Shown: positions 1 to 8,850, counted from the stretch's first letter. The stretch: 64,000 nt of DNA from Parabacteroides goldsteinii (GCF_015550595.1 NZ_JADNBB010000023.1:1-64000), one strand, 5' to 3'. Translations and numbers: made by a program. The notes: a model not told the origin generated them from the sequence alone.

Positions 1-67
1 ATTAACTGGTACTCTTGACTGTTTCTATCCATAATGCAAAGTAAATTGTTTTTGGACAGAGTTCAAA

Positions 68-310
68 TTACGGTCTCAATGTGTCTGGTTGCTGTTTCCA
101 GATATGTTTCTTTACCACAGATAAGGCTTCGTTCCAGCAAGTACAGAAGCTTTTGGCAACTCCATTATAAATGGTCTTTTCGTCAAAGTCCACTTTTACA
201 GATTGTTCCGGTTTAGAAACAATGGTATTCTGTTTTTCAATACACTCTTTCAGTTCATTGATACTTTGGCGCAAATTCGCAAGATTTGCAGCTATTACAT
301 CTTCTTTCAT
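68..310 (-). CDS. Small protein downstream of relaxase, possibly truncated
   Basis: This 80-residue protein starts with an ATG that overlaps the relaxase stop codon (TAATG arrangement), which suggests translational coupling. The first 30 residues look helical (Leu/Ile heptad-like spacing in ANLANLRQSINELKECI). I recognise no domain. Proteins in this position of Bacteroides mobilizable elements are often small accessory mobilization proteins, frequently longer and with a helical N-terminus. The C-terminal tail after residue 50 is odd (Cys/Trp-rich, ending in QPDTLRP), so a frameshift or truncation is possible. Function unknown. Confidence 0.55.
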   Translation of the reverse strand: MKEDVIAANLANLRQSINELKECIEKQNTIVSKPEQSVKVDFDEKTIYNGVAKSFCTCWNEALSVVKKHIWKQQPDTLRP

Positions 311-1209
311 TATCTTCTACGTTTTGAAGGTTTATAAAAAGGTTCGCTTCTTTGGTTGTCCTTGTCTTTATCATCCCGCCAGCCTTGTTCATTGTTGGTT
401 CCTCCACCTCCACTGGAAGTTATGGCTTGATGAGGTTGAATAATCAGTTCCGCAGCTACATCACCCAACATAGTACAAAGGTTGTTGAAGCTCAAATCAC
501 GGTCAAGTTTAGATCCTGCAATGCTAAATTCATCCATACAAAAGGATATACCACGAATTTTATCAGAGTTCTCAGCATGATTAAAGCGCATATCTATGCC
601 TTGACCTTTGAGCGTACTAATAAAGTCATTCCAAGAACGAGAATTTGCATGTGCGTCAAGAACTGATGAACGAAGATTATATTTCCGTAATTGGTGAGGA
701 CGCAAACGGTTTTTATTTCTGGCTTTACTATTTTTAGGGGCAAAGTAAAGTTTATACTCTTTGGTTAAAGCTCGACAGACTTTTGCATTGCGTATTCTTT
801 CATTGCTGTCAGAAATGAGATTACCTTCATTGTCTATCCGATTAAACACCAAATGACAATGAGGATGTTTCGTGTCGTGATGCCGGGCTATAATATATTG
901 AGTATTGCGAATCCCCATTTGTTCCATCCATTTCTTGGCAATCTCCACCATCAACGCATCCCCTTCTTCATCATCGGGAAAACGGCTAATGTCTTGCGAA
1001 GAAAAAGCAAGTGATACATGTTTCACCGGACTTTTTACTTTCGGGCGCATGGATGCTTGTATCTGAAAGGAATCGGCTATGGCTTTATTGCTAATGGCAC
1101 AGACTCCTTCGTGCGCCAAAAGTATGGCACTCTTTTTCTTGTTCTTTTGGTCATTGGCATAATTCACTATTCCACCAAAATCTGCTCTTGTTTTAATCTT
1201 CGCTATCAT
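310..1209 (-). CDS. Relaxase/mobilization nuclease (MobB-type)
   Basis: A relaxase of 299 residues that would nick one strand at oriT and stay covalently bound to the 5' end to start conjugative transfer. The three-histidine metal motif of the Relaxase family (PF03432) is clear at residues 110-119 (HHDTKHPHCH). The likely catalytic tyrosine is Tyr17 in IVNYAND. The C-terminal part is basic and ends with a Gly/Ser and Lys/Arg-rich tail. Its start overlaps the end of the mobC-like gene by 17 bp, so the two are co-translated and probably form the relaxosome together. At about 300 residues it is a compact mobilization relaxase, without a helicase domain. Confidence 0.93.
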   Translation of the reverse strand: MIAKIKTRADFGGIVNYANDQKNKKKSAILLAHEGVCAISNKAIADSFQIQASMRPKVKSPVKHVSLAFSSQDISRFPDDEEGDALMVEIAKKWMEQMGIRNTQYIIARHHDTKHPHCHLVFNRIDNEGNLISDSNERIRNAKVCRALTKEYKLYFAPKNSKARNKNRLRPHQLRKYNLRSSVLDAHANSRSWNDFISTLKGQGIDMRFNHAENSDKIRGISFCMDEFSIAGSKLDRDLSFNNLCTMLGDVAAELIIQPHQAITSSGGGGTNNEQGWRDDKDKDNQRSEPFYKPSKRRR

Positions 1210-1561
1210 GGCAGTTATTCTTTACTTGAGTGATAATTCTACTGACTTCTGATATGATTGAGAAGCATTGTTGTTTGACTGCTTCCAAACCATAGATGTG
1301 CATCTGATGTGCAATCTGATTGACATTATTGGCGATACCGGAAAGGTCACGAATTGCCGATACCATTTCCGGACTAATACGCTGACAGACCTGACAATCC
1401 ATTGCTGCCTGATGGCAAAATTCATTGACAGACAGTCCTGCCTGTTCCGCTTTGGATTGGATATAAATGTAGTCGTTCTCAGTAAACATTACCCGAAAAC
1501 ATTTGGTACGTTTCTGATAGCTCGCCAACTTTGGGCGACCACCAAGTTTCTTATCCTTCAT
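1193..1561 (-). CDS. MobC-family relaxosome accessory protein
   Basis: A basic protein of 122 residues. The N-terminus (KKLGGRPKLASYQKRTKCFRV) and the following helix pair fit a ribbon-helix-helix-like DNA-binding fold. The segment LSGIANNVNQIAHQMH near residues 75-90 matches the hallmark of the MobC family (PF05713). MobC proteins bind near nic and help strand separation for the relaxase. The gene lies immediately upstream of the relaxase and overlaps it by 17 bp, with the candidate oriT directly upstream of its own start. Family assignment is firm; the molecular role is from family knowledge. Confidence 0.88.
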   Translation of the reverse strand: MKDKKLGGRPKLASYQKRTKCFRVMFTENDYIYIQSKAEQAGLSVNEFCHQAAMDCQVCQRISPEMVSAIRDLSGIANNVNQIAHQMHIYGLEAVKQQCFSIISEVSRIITQVKNNCHDSED

Positions 1562-1591
1562 ACTTATCTAAACTTTTATGTTCATAAATTG

Positions 1592-1671
1592 ATTTTTTGA
1601 GAGTGGCTGTTCTATCCGCTTGCCGCATAGGTTTTAGTGACACTAAAACACAAACTTGCCACTCAAAAAAT
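1592..1671. other. Candidate oriT: nested inverted repeats
   Basis: The space upstream of mobC holds a perfect palindrome with 9-bp arms and a single central A (1631-1649, arms GTTTTAGTG/CACTAAAAC). It sits inside a larger imperfect inverted repeat: ATTTTTTGAGAGTGGC at 1592-1607 against GCCACTCAAAAAAT at 1658-1671, with a 2-nt bulge. Inverted repeats directly upstream of mobC/relaxase genes are the usual position of oriT in mobilizable elements. The outer repeat could alternatively be the terminator of the DUF3987 gene, whose stop codon lies inside its right arm. The nic position cannot be read from sequence alone. Confidence 0.5.
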
Positions 1672-3465
1672 CTTCCTATATTTCCCCTGCTCTATCCGGC
1701 ATAGCTTGCCATCTTTAATAAAGGCTTCTATCCACTTGTTTGCCGTACTTCCATTCTCGCCCAAAGTTAAAACCGCCGCATCATAATCTTTCTTTGTGAA
1801 AGTGTAAGGCAACATATTATAAAGGATGTTCCTTCGTGCATAAACGCCTGTCTCTTGCGAATCGGCATTGAATCGTTTTGACTGATTTCCTGACAAATTC
1901 TGATAAATGAATACGGCATGATAAAGCAGGGTGTCGCAGATACTCATGGCTATGGAATAGTCAAACTCATGGCAAACCAATTGTACAGTCTCGTCAGAAG
2001 AAGATTTGTGAATCACATTATCCAAATGTCGGACAGAGGTCAACACCATCATTATACGATAAGCAATCAGTCCCATCCGTCTGACTACTCCTTGCATCTT
2101 GTTATCCACTTCGTCACAACATTCCTCATTCACACGACTGAGATATTCAATAAACTGTTTCTGCAAATCAGAGGGAAGAGAAAAGGAATAATTACCCTGC
2201 CGTACAAATTCCTCATGCAAATGACAGAATTTATCTCCCAACAGTTTGAACATGGCATTCTTGGATTGAGAAATGTCGCTTGTGGCAAACACATTTCTTA
2301 TACCTCGTTTGAAGCGGATAATATAGAAACAAAAGCGACTCATCAATCCGTTCTCTGCATCAGGTATCAATCTTCTTACCTGTTCAGGAGTTCCAGCCAA
2401 AGCGACTGACACTCTCGGATTAGCTACTTCACAATACTCCCTGTCCTTACGCTGGCTCAAACTGACCAACTCATGGTGAAATGCTTTTCGCAACACATCG
2501 GAATAGTTACCATAGTCCGACTTCAAAGTTTGACTTAACGTGTCACCCTCCGATTCAAATAACAGTCCGATACCGTCATTATCTCCCAATATCTTCAAGA
2601 AAGAGCTTGCGCTGCTATTGGCAGGAATGACGAGCATACGCATGGGCGGTTCTGTTGGCATAGTCATTCCATCTGTTTTCTTACCTTTGATATAAGTGCT
2701 CATCGCTTCTTTGTATTCCTGTTCCATCCGCTTTGAAAGTTCATGCAAATTACGGTTAATGGGAGCTACCAATTCTCGGCATAAGGTCAATGCCCCTTTT
2801 CCCATACCGGCATCTGCCACTACAAATAGATATAGATTCGGATAAACAATACGTTCATCGTACACGCCACAAACATTATGAAAGCAGACCGACAAACACA
2901 CAATAGCCCCAATCAGTATCGTATCACGGTCATCTACTGAAATGGAATTATTGACAACCTCATTTAGAAAAGGAGGAAGATGCTCAAACACACATTCAGG
3001 AAATATAGGAAGTTCTTCTTCTGATTTTATCCATTTACCCGTTTTACCATTTTGGATATTTGGTAAAATGGATAAATGCTCTTTACTGAACGGAGCCAAT
3101 GAGATTCCGGCTTGATTTGCCAAATGGAAGAAAGAACGGATAGTAATGCCTTGCCCTTTGGAATGCAGACAATACGTATATTGTTTATCCGTTTCTTCCC
3201 TTTGATAGGTAGGGTAAAACCTGCTGATGCGGTGGTAATACTCCCGCCCGTTCTCTCCCAATCCATCTACAAGCGCAAAGCCCAACTCCACCCAATCTTT
3301 ATAATGAGGAGCTATATCAATGGCACACTGTTCTATCTCCCGAACAATACTTTCCACATCATCCTCCACCTTATTATATATAGGGGCAATACTTGGCGTA
3401 TGTATTTGCTGTATTTCAGAAGGGACATTTTCCCAATCTTGGGCGGAAAATATTTTCTTCGACAT
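1663..3465 (-). CDS. PriCT-2/DUF3987 primase-helicase-like protein
   Basis: About 600 residues when started at the second of two adjacent Met codons (MSKKIFSAQDW); an upstream in-frame start at 3534 would add 23 unlikely residues. The N-terminal third (DWVELGFALVDGLGENGREYY to SFFHLANQAG) matches the primase C-terminal PriCT-2 fold. The middle carries a P-loop-like ADAGMGKGAL typical of DUF3987 (PF13148), and the C-terminal tail resembles a winged-helix segment. Proteins of this pair are common in Bacteroides mobile elements and are thought to act in element replication. It overlaps the VirE-N gene by 50 bp, so the two behave like one split polypeptide. Confidence 0.85.
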   Translation of the reverse strand: MSKKIFSAQDWENVPSEIQQIHTPSIAPIYNKVEDDVESIVREIEQCAIDIAPHYKDWVELGFALVDGLGENGREYYHRISRFYPTYQREETDKQYTYCLHSKGQGITIRSFFHLANQAGISLAPFSKEHLSILPNIQNGKTGKWIKSEEELPIFPECVFEHLPPFLNEVVNNSISVDDRDTILIGAIVCLSVCFHNVCGVYDERIVYPNLYLFVVADAGMGKGALTLCRELVAPINRNLHELSKRMEQEYKEAMSTYIKGKKTDGMTMPTEPPMRMLVIPANSSASSFLKILGDNDGIGLLFESEGDTLSQTLKSDYGNYSDVLRKAFHHELVSLSQRKDREYCEVANPRVSVALAGTPEQVRRLIPDAENGLMSRFCFYIIRFKRGIRNVFATSDISQSKNAMFKLLGDKFCHLHEEFVRQGNYSFSLPSDLQKQFIEYLSRVNEECCDEVDNKMQGVVRRMGLIAYRIMMVLTSVRHLDNVIHKSSSDETVQLVCHEFDYSIAMSICDTLLYHAVFIYQNLSGNQSKRFNADSQETGVYARRNILYNMLPYTFTKKDYDAAVLTLGENGSTANKWIEAFIKDGKLCRIEQGKYRKIF

Positions 3466-4015
3466 CATCTTTGTATTTATGGTTAATATATGCTTGTGGG
3501 TCGTAAGGTAAGAAGCATGAACGAGCCACATCACTGCCAGACATATCCACTAATGGCAAACCTGTCGCTTTGATGCAGTTGGCAACAGCCTTGAAGTACC
3601 GGGAATGTTCCCAGCCTTTCAAGTCAACAGGTATTATCCACTTCAATCCATTACCGGATGGACTGACAAATAACAGTTCTGTATCAAAATACTCATGGTT
3701 GAGTAGTTGCTGTTTTAACTCCCCTATATTATCCACATGATCGAAATCCAAACACATCAATCCTGAGTGCATAATCAGTTCCTTCTCATTACGCTTGCGG
3801 AATAATCCCGAAAAAGTACAATAGTCGAAATGAGTGGCTTTATATCTTTTAGCTTCGGGAGAAGATAGCATCAAACGCAGGGCTTCGGTTTGTGGTTGGG
3901 CATAATGCCCTATGATATAACGATACACATCCACAATACCTACCGCCCTTATCGGTTCGATGTTTTGAATAGGCTTGCGAAAGAATGAAAAACAATAGTC
4001 TGTCATTTCCATCAT
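3416..4015 (-). CDS. VirE N-terminal domain (BT4734-like) protein
   Basis: A protein of 199 residues matching the VirE_N/BT4734-like domain (PF08800), recognisable by the core GLMCLDFDHV and LLFVSPSGNGLKWIIPVD and the conserved DMSGSDVARSCFLPYDP. The fold is related to the archaeo-eukaryotic primase/prim-pol core. In many Bacteroidota proteins this domain is fused to a DUF3987 helicase-like module; here the second half is a separate overlapping reading frame (1663-3465). The two probably work together in initiating replication of the excised element. The role is inferred from family context. Confidence 0.85.
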   Translation of the reverse strand: MMEMTDYCFSFFRKPIQNIEPIRAVGIVDVYRYIIGHYAQPQTEALRLMLSSPEAKRYKATHFDYCTFSGLFRKRNEKELIMHSGLMCLDFDHVDNIGELKQQLLNHEYFDTELLFVSPSGNGLKWIIPVDLKGWEHSRYFKAVANCIKATGLPLVDMSGSDVARSCFLPYDPQAYINHKYKDDVEENIFRPRLGKCPF

Positions 4016-4365
4016 CTGATAATCTTTTTAGATTCGACAAATCGTCTGGCTTCTTCCATTAAGTCATCCTGTGTCTTATGCGATTTGTTCTTCAACCAAT
4101 CGTCAATCTCAGATTGCAGAAAAGCCAACGCTTTATTTATTTTATGTACGGGAATCTGTTTGGTTGATACCCATCCATAAACCGTTTGCTTGGCTGGATG
4201 TGATGGAAGATAAGCGCAAAGCTCGTCTATATCCATCCACTTAGGTGAGTTACTTGCCTGCTTATGCTGCAAGGCATTTACTTTGGATTGTAGTGCTTCT
4301 ACGGACTCAATCAGGTAGGACAACGCATTCGGCATTTCCTCTAATGAATTTACTTTATAGGCCAT
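4012..4365 (-). CDS. Excisionase-like helix-turn-helix protein
   Basis: A protein of 117 residues. The N-terminal 35 residues look like a short coiled coil (SYLIESVEALQSKVNALQHK). A MerR/excisionase-type helix-turn-helix (HTH_17 type) follows: WMDIDELCAYLPSHPAKQTVYGWVSTKQIPVHKINKALAFLQSEIDDWL, read in overlapping short pieces around residues 42-90. Such proteins act as recombination directionality factors or regulators in Bacteroides mobile elements. It is transcribed from a promoter with direct repeats over the -33 region, suggesting autoregulation, and overlaps the downstream VirE-N gene by 4 bp. Confidence 0.8.
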   Translation of the reverse strand: MAYKVNSLEEMPNALSYLIESVEALQSKVNALQHKQASNSPKWMDIDELCAYLPSHPAKQTVYGWVSTKQIPVHKINKALAFLQSEIDDWLKNKSHKTQDDLMEEARRFVESKKIIR

Positions 4366-4679
4366 TTTTTCTTCGTATTAAAATTTATGCCGCAAAAGTA
4401 TAGGGATGCTTATAGGTGCTAAATAGGTGCTTGACCGCCACCAATCAACCACTTATTTACCACTGACAGATTTAAGTTTCATTAATACGAGAATTTATTG
4501 GAAGACATAATAAAAGGAGAATAAACCACTATTGGGACTAACACATTCCTTACGAAAGCCTCTATGCTACAAAATACCCCTCAAAAAGCCGATGCTTCAT
4601 GAGGGGGTAAACGGTGGTAAATATATGACAAGTATCACATAAGTTGTTGGTGCTCATTGGTGGATAAAACCACCACAAC
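4366..4679. other. Gene-free stretch between integrase and HTH gene
   Basis: Apart from the promoter/operator at its left end, this 314-bp gap contains several GTGG/CCAC motifs: CCACCAATCAACCAC near 4439-4453, GGTGGTAAA near 4613, and a small palindrome GGTGGATAAAACCACC near 4660-4675. It also contains a Gly-codon-free GC hairpin CCCCTC...GAGGGGG near 4573-4606 that could terminate the rightward end of the HTH operon or the integrase read-through. The clustering suggests arm-type integrase/excisionase binding sites, but this is inference. No coding sequence is seen. Confidence 0.4.
4393..4431 (-). promoter_or_regulatory. Promoter and direct-repeat operator of HTH gene
   Basis: On the minus strand TACTTTTG (4393-4400) matches the Bacteroides -7 consensus TAnnTTTG, about 28 bp upstream of the HTH start codon. 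Directly upstream, where the -33 region and its flank would lie, are two exact direct repeats of TAGGTGCT (plus strand, 4413-4420 and 4424-4431) with an 11-bp period, and a weaker third copy TAGGGATGCT at 4401-4410. Repeats in register with one helical turn over a promoter suggest an operator, perhaps for the HTH protein itself. Confidence 0.5.
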
Positions 4680-5942
4680 CTATAAATCCAAATTCTCTAT
4701 ATGCAGTGTATTGGCGGCTTTCTCTTTTTGTTCGTTTACGATGTGCGTATAAATCTGCGTGGTTTTGACGTTAGTATGTCCCATCAAAGACTTGATGGTG
4801 TATATGTCAACGCCATTTTCCAGTAACAGCGAAGCATAGCTATGGCGGCCACAATGGAAGGTGATGTGCTTCTTGATACCGGATGCTTCTATCCAGACTT
4901 TCAACGGGCGAGAAATCCAAGAGGCATCAGTCAATCCTTCAAAAACAAGTGCTTCATCATCGTCTGGACGTATGCCGCATAGTTGAAGTGCCTGTTGAAT
5001 GACTGGCTTGTAATCGGGCCTTTTTGTCTTTTGCTGAATTACGACTGCTTGCCATGTACCCTTGCTTGTTTGCTGAATTTGTTTCCATTTCAAAGTTTGA
5101 ATATCACTATGCCGCAATCCAGTGAGAATAGAGAACAAGAACGCACGTTTCAAAACATCATCCTTACAAGGAGTATCAACCAACATTTGCACTTCATTCA
5201 TAGTAAGCGCAACACGAGGTTTCTCAATGTTTGTTATTCCCTTTACTTTCGCGCTTATATCAACGGTCAGATATTCATCAATGAACGCCTGTTTCAATCC
5301 GGCTTTGAGTATAGAGAAATAAGTCGATGCCGTGTTTTGTGAGATAGTACCTTTCTTATTTCCTCCCATTGGAGCACGGAGAAGGAACATCTTAATATCT
5401 TCAAGCAGTTTAACGGAAATCGCCTTAAATGGAATTGGTTGCCCTTGTGAATACATTTTCAATAATTCACCTACACGCCTCCAGTTGACTATAATCGAAT
5501 CGGAACTGTTGGGATGACGTGTGCTTATAATACCATTGAAATACTTGATAAAATCCTGTTCGCTCCGCTCATTCTGTGCAGCGATTTCGTTTTCCTTATC
5601 AGTGTATAGGATGGCACTATCGTATTCATGCTGCCGTAACTTCCGCACATTGTCGGCATAGATACAAGCCTCTTGGTCTATCGTTGAACGACATTGGATA
5701 ATTCCATTCAAATCACGCTTGGGCTTATAGTTGAATGTTCCATCCGGCAAGATACGTGCAATGGACGATTTGTCCCAAACAGGCGTGGATATAGTCCGGT
5801 TAATGGATTCTACCACACGGCTTGCACGGGTTGAACCTCGTTTGTACACTGGGTACGACTCAATAATCAGATACCACTCTTCTTTGTAGTTCGACCTTCT
5901 GAGTTTGACGGTCACTTTGGTATTAGGTAATGCTTTCTTCAT
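4680..5942 (-). CDS. Tyrosine recombinase/integrase
   Basis: A site-specific recombinase of 420 residues that should integrate and excise the element. An N-terminal arm-binding region and a SAM-like core-binding domain (about residues 125-230) precede the catalytic domain. Active-site residues visible are Arg277 (LTGLRHSD), His363 and Arg366 (HCGRHS), His389 (LMGHTNVKTT) and the nucleophile Tyr398 (QIYTH). All are intact, so the enzyme looks functional. Length and domain order match Bacteroides IME/ICE integrases. Its start overlaps the upstream zinc-ribbon/HTH gene by 20 bp. Confidence 0.95.
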   Translation of the reverse strand: MKKALPNTKVTVKLRRSNYKEEWYLIIESYPVYKRGSTRASRVVESINRTISTPVWDKSSIARILPDGTFNYKPKRDLNGIIQCRSTIDQEACIYADNVRKLRQHEYDSAILYTDKENEIAAQNERSEQDFIKYFNGIISTRHPNSSDSIIVNWRRVGELLKMYSQGQPIPFKAISVKLLEDIKMFLLRAPMGGNKKGTISQNTASTYFSILKAGLKQAFIDEYLTVDISAKVKGITNIEKPRVALTMNEVQMLVDTPCKDDVLKRAFLFSILTGLRHSDIQTLKWKQIQQTSKGTWQAVVIQQKTKRPDYKPVIQQALQLCGIRPDDDEALVFEGLTDASWISRPLKVWIEASGIKKHITFHCGRHSYASLLLENGVDIYTIKSLMGHTNVKTTQIYTHIVNEQKEKAANTLHIENLDL

Positions 5943-6483
5943 AACGACTTATATAATTTATCAATTTCAGATTTGGGAACAAAACATAGTTACCGATTTG
6001 GCGTGTAGGAATAGAATGACGGCGTATGTGCTTAAATACACTGCTGTCATTGATATGGAACTTCTTTGCAATCTCTCCGATGGTGTAACAATCTTTGGGT
6101 TCAAAGGACAATGCTTCCTTTTTTCTCTTTCTACTCCCTACCTTTGTTTTGAAGTGTTCATCCATGTATTGCCGACTAAGGCGTATTAGACGTTGGCCAA
6201 AATTGTATGACGGTATCGAGCCTTGCCGTATCATACGATAAAGGGCGTCTTTACTAATGCCGTAAATCAGCATAGCCTCTTTTACAGTTAGATACCCCTT
6301 GCTGGATGGTATTCGTCTAATCAGTGCTTGGCGTATCGCTTCTTTCTCTTTTGCGATTTGTCTTTTCTTATATGCTCTCTTGGAACAAGCCGGACAACAA
6401 TACTTCGACACTAATGTCGGAGGAGTAAAGATTTTACCACACTCCTCGCAACTTCTTTGAATGGTGTAATTTCCTCTTGGCAT
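5923..6483 (-). CDS. Zinc-ribbon plus double helix-turn-helix protein
   Basis: A protein of 186 residues with an N-terminal treble-clef/zinc-ribbon-like motif (CEECGKIF...CCPAC, residues 13-34). Two consecutive excisionase-type HTH segments follow, YLTVKEAMLIYGISKDALYRMI and YTIGEIAKKFHINDSSVFKHI (each given here as the overall region, residues about 64-90 and 132-155). It overlaps the integrase gene by 20 bp and lies next to the element end. A role as integration/excision regulator or DNA-bending cofactor for the integrase is inferred from position; the fold is visible. Confidence 0.78.
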   Translation of the reverse strand: MPRGNYTIQRSCEECGKIFTPPTLVSKYCCPACSKRAYKKRQIAKEKEAIRQALIRRIPSSKGYLTVKEAMLIYGISKDALYRMIRQGSIPSYNFGQRLIRLSRQYMDEHFKTKVGSRKRKKEALSFEPKDCYTIGEIAKKFHINDSSVFKHIRRHSIPTRQIGNYVLFPNLKLINYISRYEESIT

Positions 6484-6544
6484 ATTCTTCGCGTTTTAAA
6501 TGGTTTATATTAATTTAAGTTGTACCTTATCGCCAAATAAGACG

Positions 6545-6564
6545 TGTCGCAAACATGTCGCAAA
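6545..6564. repeat. Direct repeats TGTCGCAAA near element end
   Basis: Two exact copies of TGTCGCAAA at 6545-6553 and 6556-6564 lie 11 bp apart, one helical turn, about 60 bp upstream of the zinc-ribbon/HTH start and near the expected element boundary. They could be arm-type integrase or regulator binding sites. Confidence 0.4.
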
Positions 6565-6617
6565 TAAGAGATAAAAAAGCCCATAGAAAACGTATAGCAA
6601 CCATGAACCCCATAAAC

Positions 6618-6654
6618 GCAAAAGCGTGCAACTCATTGAGCTGTACGCTTTTGC
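6618..6654. terminator. Terminator hairpin downstream of dnaK
   Basis: A 10-bp perfect outer stem GCAAAAGCGT/ACGCTTTTGC (6618-6627, 6645-6654) continues inward almost perfectly through GCAACTCA/TGAGCTGT, making a long rod with a tiny loop. It lies 32 bp past the dnaK stop codon and fits an intrinsic terminator. It is near the element junction, so it could also have served as the integration target. Confidence 0.6.
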
Positions 6655-6685
6655 TTATTATTTATTATCTGTATCCTTATCGGAA

Positions 6686-8605
6686 TCATTTGACTTCCTC
6701 GAAGTCTACATCGGTTACGCCGCCATCTTTGCTACCACCGGCATTGCCGTTAGCTTGCTGTTGGCCACCGAAATCAGGACCCGGCTGTGCACCGCCCTGG
6801 GTATTCTGAGCATTGTACATTTCCTGGCTTGCTGCCTGGAATACGGTATTCAGTTCAGCCATAGCAGCATCGATACCTGCAACATCCTGAGCTTTGTGAG
6901 CTTCTTTCAGCTTGTTCAAAGCAGCTTCGATAGGAGCTTTCTTGTCAGCCGGAAGTTTGTCACCCAGATCTTTCAACTGTTTTTCAGTCTGGAAGATCAT
7001 ACTGTCAGCCTGATTCAGCTTGTCGATACGTTCTTTTTCTTTCTTATCGGCTTCTGCATTGGCGGCAGCTTCGTCTTTCATACGTTTTACTTCGTCGTCG
7101 CTCAAACCACTGGAAGCTTCGATACGGATACTTTGTACTTTACCGGTTCCTTTATCTTTTGCAGATACATTCAGGATACCGTTAGCATCGATATCGAAAG
7201 TAACTTCGATCTGAGGTACACCACGCTGTGCTGCAGGTATTCCATCCAGGTGGAAGCGACCGATCGATTTGTTGTCCTTAGCCAAAGAGCGTTCACCCTG
7301 CAGAATGTGGATTTCTACAGATGGCTGGTTGTCGACAGCTGTTGTAAATGTTTCCGATTTCTTGGTAGGGATAGTCGTGTTGGATTCGATCAGCTTAGTC
7401 ATCACACCACCCATTGTTTCGATACCCAGAGACAACGGAGTAACATCCAACAGTAATACGTCTTTTACTTCACCAGTCAATACACCACCCTGGATAGCAG
7501 CACCTACAGCTACGACTTCGTCCGGGTTAACACCTTTAGAAGGAGCTTTGCCGAAGAATTTCTCAACGATAGCCTGTACGGCAGGGATACGTGTAGAACC
7601 ACCTACCAGGATTACTTCGTCGATATCGGAAGTACTCAAACCTGCATCTTTCAATGACTGACGGCAAGGTTCGATACAAGCCTGGATCAGGCTGTCTGCC
7701 AATTGTTCGAATTTAGCACGTGTCAATGTTTTAACGAGGTGCTTTGGAATACCGTTCACCGGCATAATATACGGCAGATTGATTTCTGTACTTGTAGTAC
7801 TTGACAATTCGATCTTCGCTTTTTCAGCAGCTTCTTTCAGACGTTGCAATGCCATCGGGTCTTTACGCAGGTCGACACCTTCTTCACGCAGGAATTCTTC
7901 TGCCAACCAGTCGATGATTACGTGGTCGAAGTCATCACCACCCAGATGAGTATCACCGTTTGTTGATTTTACTTCGAATACACCGTCACCTAATTCAAGG
8001 ATTGAGATATCGAATGTACCGCCACCAAGGTCGAATACAGCGATCTTCATATCTTTGTTTGTCTTGTCAAGACCATAAGCTAATGATGCAGCAGTAGGTT
8101 CATTTACGATACGGCGAACATTCAGACCGGCAATTTCACCGGCTTCTTTTGTCGCCTGACGCTGAGCATCGCTAAAGTAAGCCGGAACAGTGATAACAGC
8201 ATCCGTTACTTCCTGTCCTAAATAATCTTCAGCTGTTTTCTTCATTTTCTGAAGAACCATGGCTGAAATTTCCTGCGGAGTATACAGACGACCTTCGATA
8301 TCCACACGCGGAGTGTTATTGTCGCCGCGTACTACTTTATAAGGTACGCGATTGATTTCTTTCTGAACCTGGTCGTATGTTTCACCCATGAAACGTTTGA
8401 TAGAGAATATTGTTTTTTCAGGATTGGTGATAGCCTGACGTTTTGCGGGATCACCTACCTTACGTTCGCCACCTTCTACAAAAGCAACGATTGAAGGAGT
8501 TGTTCTTTTACCTTCGCTGTTAGCAATAACAACCGGTTCGTTACCTTCCAATACGGCAACACATGAGTTGGTTGTTCCTAAGTCGATTCCAATAATTTTT
8601 CCCAT
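6686..8605 (-). CDS. dnaK: Molecular chaperone DnaK (Hsp70)
   Basis: A 639-residue cytosolic ATP-dependent chaperone. The nucleotide-binding domain starts with [13 protein letters not shown] and contains the phosphate-2 loop [12 protein letters not shown] and the adenosine motif [11 protein letters not shown]. The hydrophobic interdomain linker [15 protein letters not shown] is followed by the substrate-binding domain, and the C-terminus ends in the EEVK tail that docks partners. Length is normal. It is monocistronic here: no grpE or dnaJ lies adjacent. The divergent neighbour and the terminator-like hairpin at 6618 delimit the unit. Confidence 0.99.
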   Translation of the reverse strand: MGKIIGIDLGTTNSCVAVLEGNEPVVIANSEGKRTTPSIVAFVEGGERKVGDPAKRQAITNPEKTIFSIKRFMGETYDQVQKEINRVPYKVVRGDNNTPRVDIEGRLYTPQEISAMVLQKMKKTAEDYLGQEVTDAVITVPAYFSDAQRQATKEAGEIAGLNVRRIVNEPTAASLAYGLDKTNKDMKIAVFDLGGGTFDISILELGDGVFEVKSTNGDTHLGGDDFDHVIIDWLAEEFLREEGVDLRKDPMALQRLKEAAEKAKIELSSTTSTEINLPYIMPVNGIPKHLVKTLTRAKFEQLADSLIQACIEPCRQSLKDAGLSTSDIDEVILVGGSTRIPAVQAIVEKFFGKAPSKGVNPDEVVAVGAAIQGGVLTGEVKDVLLLDVTPLSLGIETMGGVMTKLIESNTTIPTKKSETFTTAVDNQPSVEIHILQGERSLAKDNKSIGRFHLDGIPAAQRGVPQIEVTFDIDANGILNVSAKDKGTGKVQSIRIEASSGLSDDEVKRMKDEAAANAEADKKEKERIDKLNQADSMIFQTEKQLKDLGDKLPADKKAPIEAALNKLKEAHKAQDVAGIDAAMAELNTVFQAASQEMYNAQNTQGGAQPGPDFGGQQQANGNAGGSKDGGVTDVDFEEVK

Positions 8606-8752
8606 AATTCGATAATATTTTAATTGTTATTATTTTTCGTCTTTGCTTTTTCTCTTGTCGAGTTGCACCAATTATTATACAAAACGTATGCCAAAGTAAC
8701 AATGAATGCTTCTGAATTGTTTTTGCTGTCAGAAATAATGACAATACGGCAG

Positions 8753-8780
8753 TTGTTAAAACGATATATTTTTATCTTTG
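8753..8780 (+). promoter_or_regulatory. Promoter of oxidoreductase/DUF6807 operon
   Basis: TTG at 8753-8755 and TATCTTTG at 8773-8780, 17 nt apart, match the Bacteroides primary sigma -33 and -7 elements. The start codon lies 70 bp downstream. Confidence 0.55.
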
Positions 8781-8850
8781 TGGCATAAGAAGGAATATGG
8801 CATAATTTATATGTAAAGAAAAGACTATTATCAATTAAATCGTTTATAAA

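Larger units (their letters stand above)
1..6660. mobile_element. Integrative mobilizable element, right-hand part
   Basis: All genes here lie on the minus strand and form a mobilization/integration module: relaxase, MobC, a primase-like VirE-N/DUF3987 pair, an HTH excisionase-like protein, a tyrosine integrase and a second HTH protein. Core chromosome begins with the dnaK 3' end at 6686, so one element end lies between about 6484 and 6660. The other end is outside the window and no direct-repeat att pair can be shown. No conjugative type IV secretion genes are visible, so the element looks mobilizable rather than self-transmissible, as in NBU-type elements; genes left of the window could change that. 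The right boundary coordinate is approximate. Confidence 0.8.

Noticed and set aside
1-32. Start of a further minus-strand gene (MDRNSQEYQL...)
   Set aside because: Only ten codons are inside the window; no support for a real gene.
6626-7456. 276-codon open frame antisense to dnaK
   Set aside because: It lies fully opposite the well-conserved dnaK coding sequence and shows no domain; a codon-bias shadow.
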